This document shows positions 61,472 to 64,000 of a stretch of DNA of 64,000 nucleotides, in pieces. How positions within the stretch are numbered: position 1 is the stretch's first letter; every line of letters starts with the position of its first letter. A program made the position numbers and the translations under genes. The stretch spans positions 62,001-126,000 of the forward strand of contig NZ_WKJG01000061.1 of NCBI RefSeq assembly GCF_027853235.1, given 5' to 3'. Under the pieces are notes generated by a model. It did no database searches, had not been told where the DNA came from, and saw nothing but the letters and a program-made list of their open reading frames with translations. The DNA comes from Aliibacillus thermotolerans (GTDB lineage: Bacteria; Bacillota; Bacilli; Bacillales; Marinococcaceae).

Positions 61472-61672
61472 TTTAAGAAGCCTCCCCTTGACGAATATTT
61501 CTAATCCCCTTGTATTCGTTTCCAAAACCCTTCTTGATTTCCGTACAACCGAATGAATCCAATGTGTAAAATAATAAAAAGTAGACTTTGTGACATTCAC
61601 TATTTGAAAACGATTGCACTTCCTTGGACAATGTGGTTACTTTGCATTTTTGACTTTATCCACCACCTTATC

Positions 61673-61697
61673 AATACGTTTTTTTATTTTTCGTATT
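61673..61697. promoter_or_regulatory. Inverted repeat just downstream of the PaaD operon -10 box
   Basis: AATACG at 61673-61678 faces CGTATT at 61692-61697 across 13 bp of A/T. Its position over the transcription start would suit a TetR-type repressor site. Confidence 0.4.
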
Positions 61698-61705
61698 TAT
61701 TTAAT

Positions 61706-61734
61706 AATATAAATCATCCAAATATTTGTGTCAA
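61706..61734 (-). promoter_or_regulatory. Predicted sigma-A promoter of the PaaD-to-ligase operon
   Basis: Minus strand TTGACA (61729-61734), 17-bp spacer, TATATT (61706-61711). It leaves a leader of about 230 nt. Confidence 0.75.
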
Positions 61735-61782
61735 TAGTTTTTGTTATGTTTTTTATACGGACGTAATTTTTACGGTTGTGAT

Positions 61783-62757
61783 TTAAATTTTTTCTACCAT
61801 TTTCAGCTCATAATAATAATTACCATTTGATCCTTTTCGCTTCTCCGCTTGTCCTTCTTCCTCCAAATAGTAAAGGTGCGCCAACGTTTCAGCAATAGCA
61901 AAGCGCCACTGATGTGCATTTAATTGGCGGTGGCGAAAAAGATGAGCGGCAATTTGATATGCAGTGCTTCCATCAGCCATATTTTTAATATCCGTCAATC
62001 TTTTTTCATGATGAACGATAAGCTCATCAATTCGTTTCTTCACATCATTGACAAGTTCCCCGTGTGACGTCAAAGCCGCTTTTACCGGGATTTTTCTGAT
62101 TTTATGAAGGGAAGAGATATAATCATGTAATGGTCGCTCACTCATACGGGGCCATACACTAATATTTGGTGTGATTGGATCTAAAATGAGATCAGAAGAC
62201 AATAACCACTTTTCTTTCGGATCATAAAAAGTAATGAACCCGTCACTATGCCCTGGAGTATGATAAATCTCCCACTCTCTTTGAGCAAATACCGCTCGAG
62301 ACGGCAATGAAGAGACATAAGGTAGGGGAGCCACTTGTAACCGATTCATCTGCGTTTCTATCTTTTCTCCCAACGCAACAGGAGTCCCGTGGCGAATGAC
62401 CATTTGTTTGATTAAATTGGCTTGGTTTCCATCTTCTCCCCAAACGTGTAACATCGCTTGATAATCGAACGGATGCATGTAAACAATTGCCCCTGTTTTT
62501 TGTTGTAACCAACCAGCAAGGCCGCTATGATCCGGATGAAAATGTGTCACGTAGATTTCTTTTATTTCCCGCGGATGCATGCGAAGCTTTTTAAATACTG
62601 ACTCCCAAGCCGCGCGCGCGTTTTCATCGTTTATGCCAGTATCAATAAGCACGTATCCGTCATCTTGAGGAAATAAGTAACAATAGACATATTTCATCGG
62701 AAAAGGTATCGGAATACCAATACGGTAGCCAAGCCCCTCAATTTCTTTAATATCCAT
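61783..62757 (-). CDS. MBL-fold metallo-hydrolase
   Basis: 324 residues; the second ATG of a tandem pair (62757) has better spacing to AGGAGG. Metallo-beta-lactamase motifs: VLIDTGIND, THFHPDHSGLAG, YHTPGHSDGFITFYD, SSDLILDPI and LTSHGELV. The C-terminal HTH-like tail (AQIAAHLF, HQWRFAIAETLAHLYYLEEEG) is seen in LACTB2-like hydrolases. It may hydrolyse a CoA thioester or lactone in the pathway; this is a guess from context. It follows the crotonase gene by about 9 bp. Confidence 0.87.
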   Translation of the reverse strand: MDIKEIEGLGYRIGIPIPFPMKYVYCYLFPQDDGYVLIDTGINDENARAAWESVFKKLRMHPREIKEIYVTHFHPDHSGLAGWLQQKTGAIVYMHPFDYQAMLHVWGEDGNQANLIKQMVIRHGTPVALGEKIETQMNRLQVAPLPYVSSLPSRAVFAQREWEIYHTPGHSDGFITFYDPKEKWLLSSDLILDPITPNISVWPRMSERPLHDYISSLHKIRKIPVKAALTSHGELVNDVKKRIDELIVHHEKRLTDIKNMADGSTAYQIAAHLFRHRQLNAHQWRFAIAETLAHLYYLEEEGQAEKRKGSNGNYYYELKMVEKI

Positions 62758-62766
62758 CATTGCCTC

Positions 62767-63537
62767 CTAACTGTGAACCCACTCCGGTTCACGTTTTTCC
62801 ATAAAAGAATCCAGCCCTTCTTTGGCATCCTCGGTTGTCATGAGTTCCCACAAATATATTTGTTCTACTTCGCTAAGTGTGCTGGAAATCGAAGTAGCCA
62901 TGGAACGACGAACCGCCTTTTTTGTCAAACGTAAAGCTGGACGGCTTTTTGCTTTTAAATTGTCAAGAAAATTGTTCAACTCTTCTTTCATTTCTTCCGG
63001 TTTTACAACTTTATTTATTAATCCGATTTCTTGTGCTTCTTCCGCCGTTATATTTTTTCCGGTTAGTAACATTTCCATTGTTTTGTTATATCCCATTAAC
63101 CATGGGAAATACGCTGCAGATAAAGGGGGAAATAACCCTAAATTAATCTCCGGTTGACCTAGTTTGGCATTTTCCGATACGAAGGTAATGTCACAAAATG
63201 TGGCCAACTCACAACCTCCCCCAATAGCCGCGCCTTCTACAACACCGATTGTTGGACAACTAATTTTAGCTAAAAGATGAAATATTTTATGAAAAGCATG
63301 GATCATCGGCTCTGCAAGTTCTCCTACATGATCTTCAACTGCTACTCCTGCGGAAAACACCTTTCCTTCTGCCTGTATGACGAAAGCATTCAAATTGTCT
63401 TCCATTTGTAAAACGGACTCTAAAGCTTGTCCTATTTCTTTCATCATTTGAATATTCAAAATATTCATCGGCTCACGGTGTAATGTTAACCAAGCAACGT
63501 GATCTTCTACGTGTAAAGTAATGTAATCATCATTCAT
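62767..63537 (-). CDS. Enoyl-CoA hydratase family, cyclohexadienoyl-CoA hydratase-like
   Basis: 256 residues, crotonase fold. VAWLTLHREPMNILNIQMM is of the type seen in cyclohexa-1,5-diene-carbonyl-CoA hydratases. GAAIGGGCELATFCD and QPEINLGLFPP keep the two catalytic Glu. Ends with KEGLDSFMEKREPEW, a common crotonase tail. It may act on an alicyclic or ring-opened CoA ester. It lies 19 bp after the flavin oxidoreductase gene. Confidence 0.83.
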   Translation of the reverse strand: MNDDYITLHVEDHVAWLTLHREPMNILNIQMMKEIGQALESVLQMEDNLNAFVIQAEGKVFSAGVAVEDHVGELAEPMIHAFHKIFHLLAKISCPTIGVVEGAAIGGGCELATFCDITFVSENAKLGQPEINLGLFPPLSAAYFPWLMGYNKTMEMLLTGKNITAEEAQEIGLINKVVKPEEMKEELNNFLDNLKAKSRPALRLTKKAVRRSMATSISSTLSEVEQIYLWELMTTEDAKEGLDSFMEKREPEWVHS

Positions 63538-63556
63538 TTCCCACTTACCTCCTTCA

Positions 63557-64000
63557 TTACAAGATGGATACCGTATTCATTTTCTGTTTGACCTCTTCAT
63601 ACGCCTTATGAAAGTCTTCCATGTATTTACGTATCACTTGATCTACTGATGCGATTTCCGTAATGAAATGAATTCCTTGTCCCGAATGAACCCAGCCATC
63701 ATCCATCTTTCCATCGATAGCTGCAATTCGATTGCGTTGTCCATTAATATAGTTGAAAAGTTCTATGTCTGATGCATTTCTTTTTTCTGCTGTTTGAATT
63801 TTTTTGACGAAATCATTGAGAAGTACGCGGTTTACACCTCCGATACTTCTTTCAATAATCGTCGTATCCTCATCACTCGCTTCCACGAGGGCACGTTTGT
63901 AAAAAGGGTGGGCAGGACTTTCTTTCGTCGCGATAAACCTCGTGCCTACTTGTATCCCTTCTGCACCTAAAGAAAATGCACCAAACATCGCTTTCCCGTT
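63557..64000 (-). CDS. Nitronate monooxygenase-like flavin oxidoreductase, partial (N-terminus off the right edge)
   Basis: About 147 residues of the C-terminal part, open to the window edge. SLGAEGIQVGTRFIATKESPAHP is the FMN-phosphate region of the NMO/2-nitropropane dioxygenase family, followed by the usual helical tail. Members oxidise alkyl nitronates or reduce enoyl-type substrates. In this operon a role on an aromatic-pathway intermediate is possible but unproven. Confidence 0.8.
   Translation of the reverse strand, partial: NGKAMFGAFSLGAEGIQVGTRFIATKESPAHPFYKRALVEASDEDTTIIERSIGGVNRVLLNDFVKKIQTAEKRNASDIELFNYINGQRNRIAAIDGKMDDGWVHSGQGIHFITEIASVDQVIRKYMEDFHKAYEEVKQKMNTVSIL

Overview
The window looks like chromosome from a low-GC Gram-positive of the family Bacillaceae. 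The evidence is strong AGGAGG-type ribosome binding sites, several TTG starts, and gene order that follows Bacillus subtilis: yeaC-yeaD-yebA-guaA-pbuG, then the NETI gene and the pur operon, then yerA-yerB-yerC-pcrB-pcrA-ligA-camS-gatCAB-dgkB-rlmCD. I cannot name a species. No tRNA, rRNA or CRISPR array was seen.

Layout. (1) 1-6300 is an AT-rich defence island on the minus strand: a cytosine-5 methyltransferase with an HTH, McrB, McrC, an Abi_C/HEPN protein and an ImmA/IrrE-type metallopeptidase that runs off the left edge. It lies just downstream of rlmCD. (2) 6474-10320 holds rlmCD and an aldehyde dehydrogenase with a DUF779 partner under a predicted CcpA site, plus a 28-residue membrane peptide. 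(3) 10440-12016 is a gene-free block of palindromic and tandem repeats. A shorter copy lies inverted at 26033-26775, and a relative at 54150-54480. (4) 12014-25930 is the conserved dgkB/gatCAB/camS-ligA-pcrA-pcrB/yerCBA block. (5) 27315-39284 is the purine operon purEKBSQLFMNHD, with a predicted PurR box, a guanine riboswitch and a terminator in its leader. An IS1182-like remnant abuts purD. (6) 39590-49294 holds the NETI gene, bpsBA, pbuG (PurBox plus riboswitch), guaA and the yebA-yeaD-yeaC operon. (7) 49699-54113 has assorted genes, including a stand-alone purC. (8) 54645-64000 is an aerobic aromatic-acid catabolic cluster: benzoate-CoA ligase type, beta-oxidation enzymes, and PaaC-like and PaaD-like proteins.

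The most unusual signal is in purine synthesis. Both class I glutaminase modules in the window have lost their catalytic cysteine and further active-site residues: PurQ has Gly86 in the nucleophile elbow, and GuaA has Ser84 and Gln175. Their structural cores and the GuaA synthetase domain look intact, and PurF keeps its N-terminal-nucleophile cysteine. PurL also carries an odd SHNSPS motif. purC is absent from the operon between purB and purS and is replaced elsewhere by a short gene of a different PurC subtype. Together these suggest a purine pathway remodelled towards free ammonia, or one in which other proteins supply the glutaminase activity. The second theme is the inverted composite repeat, whose hairpin stems change together between copies.
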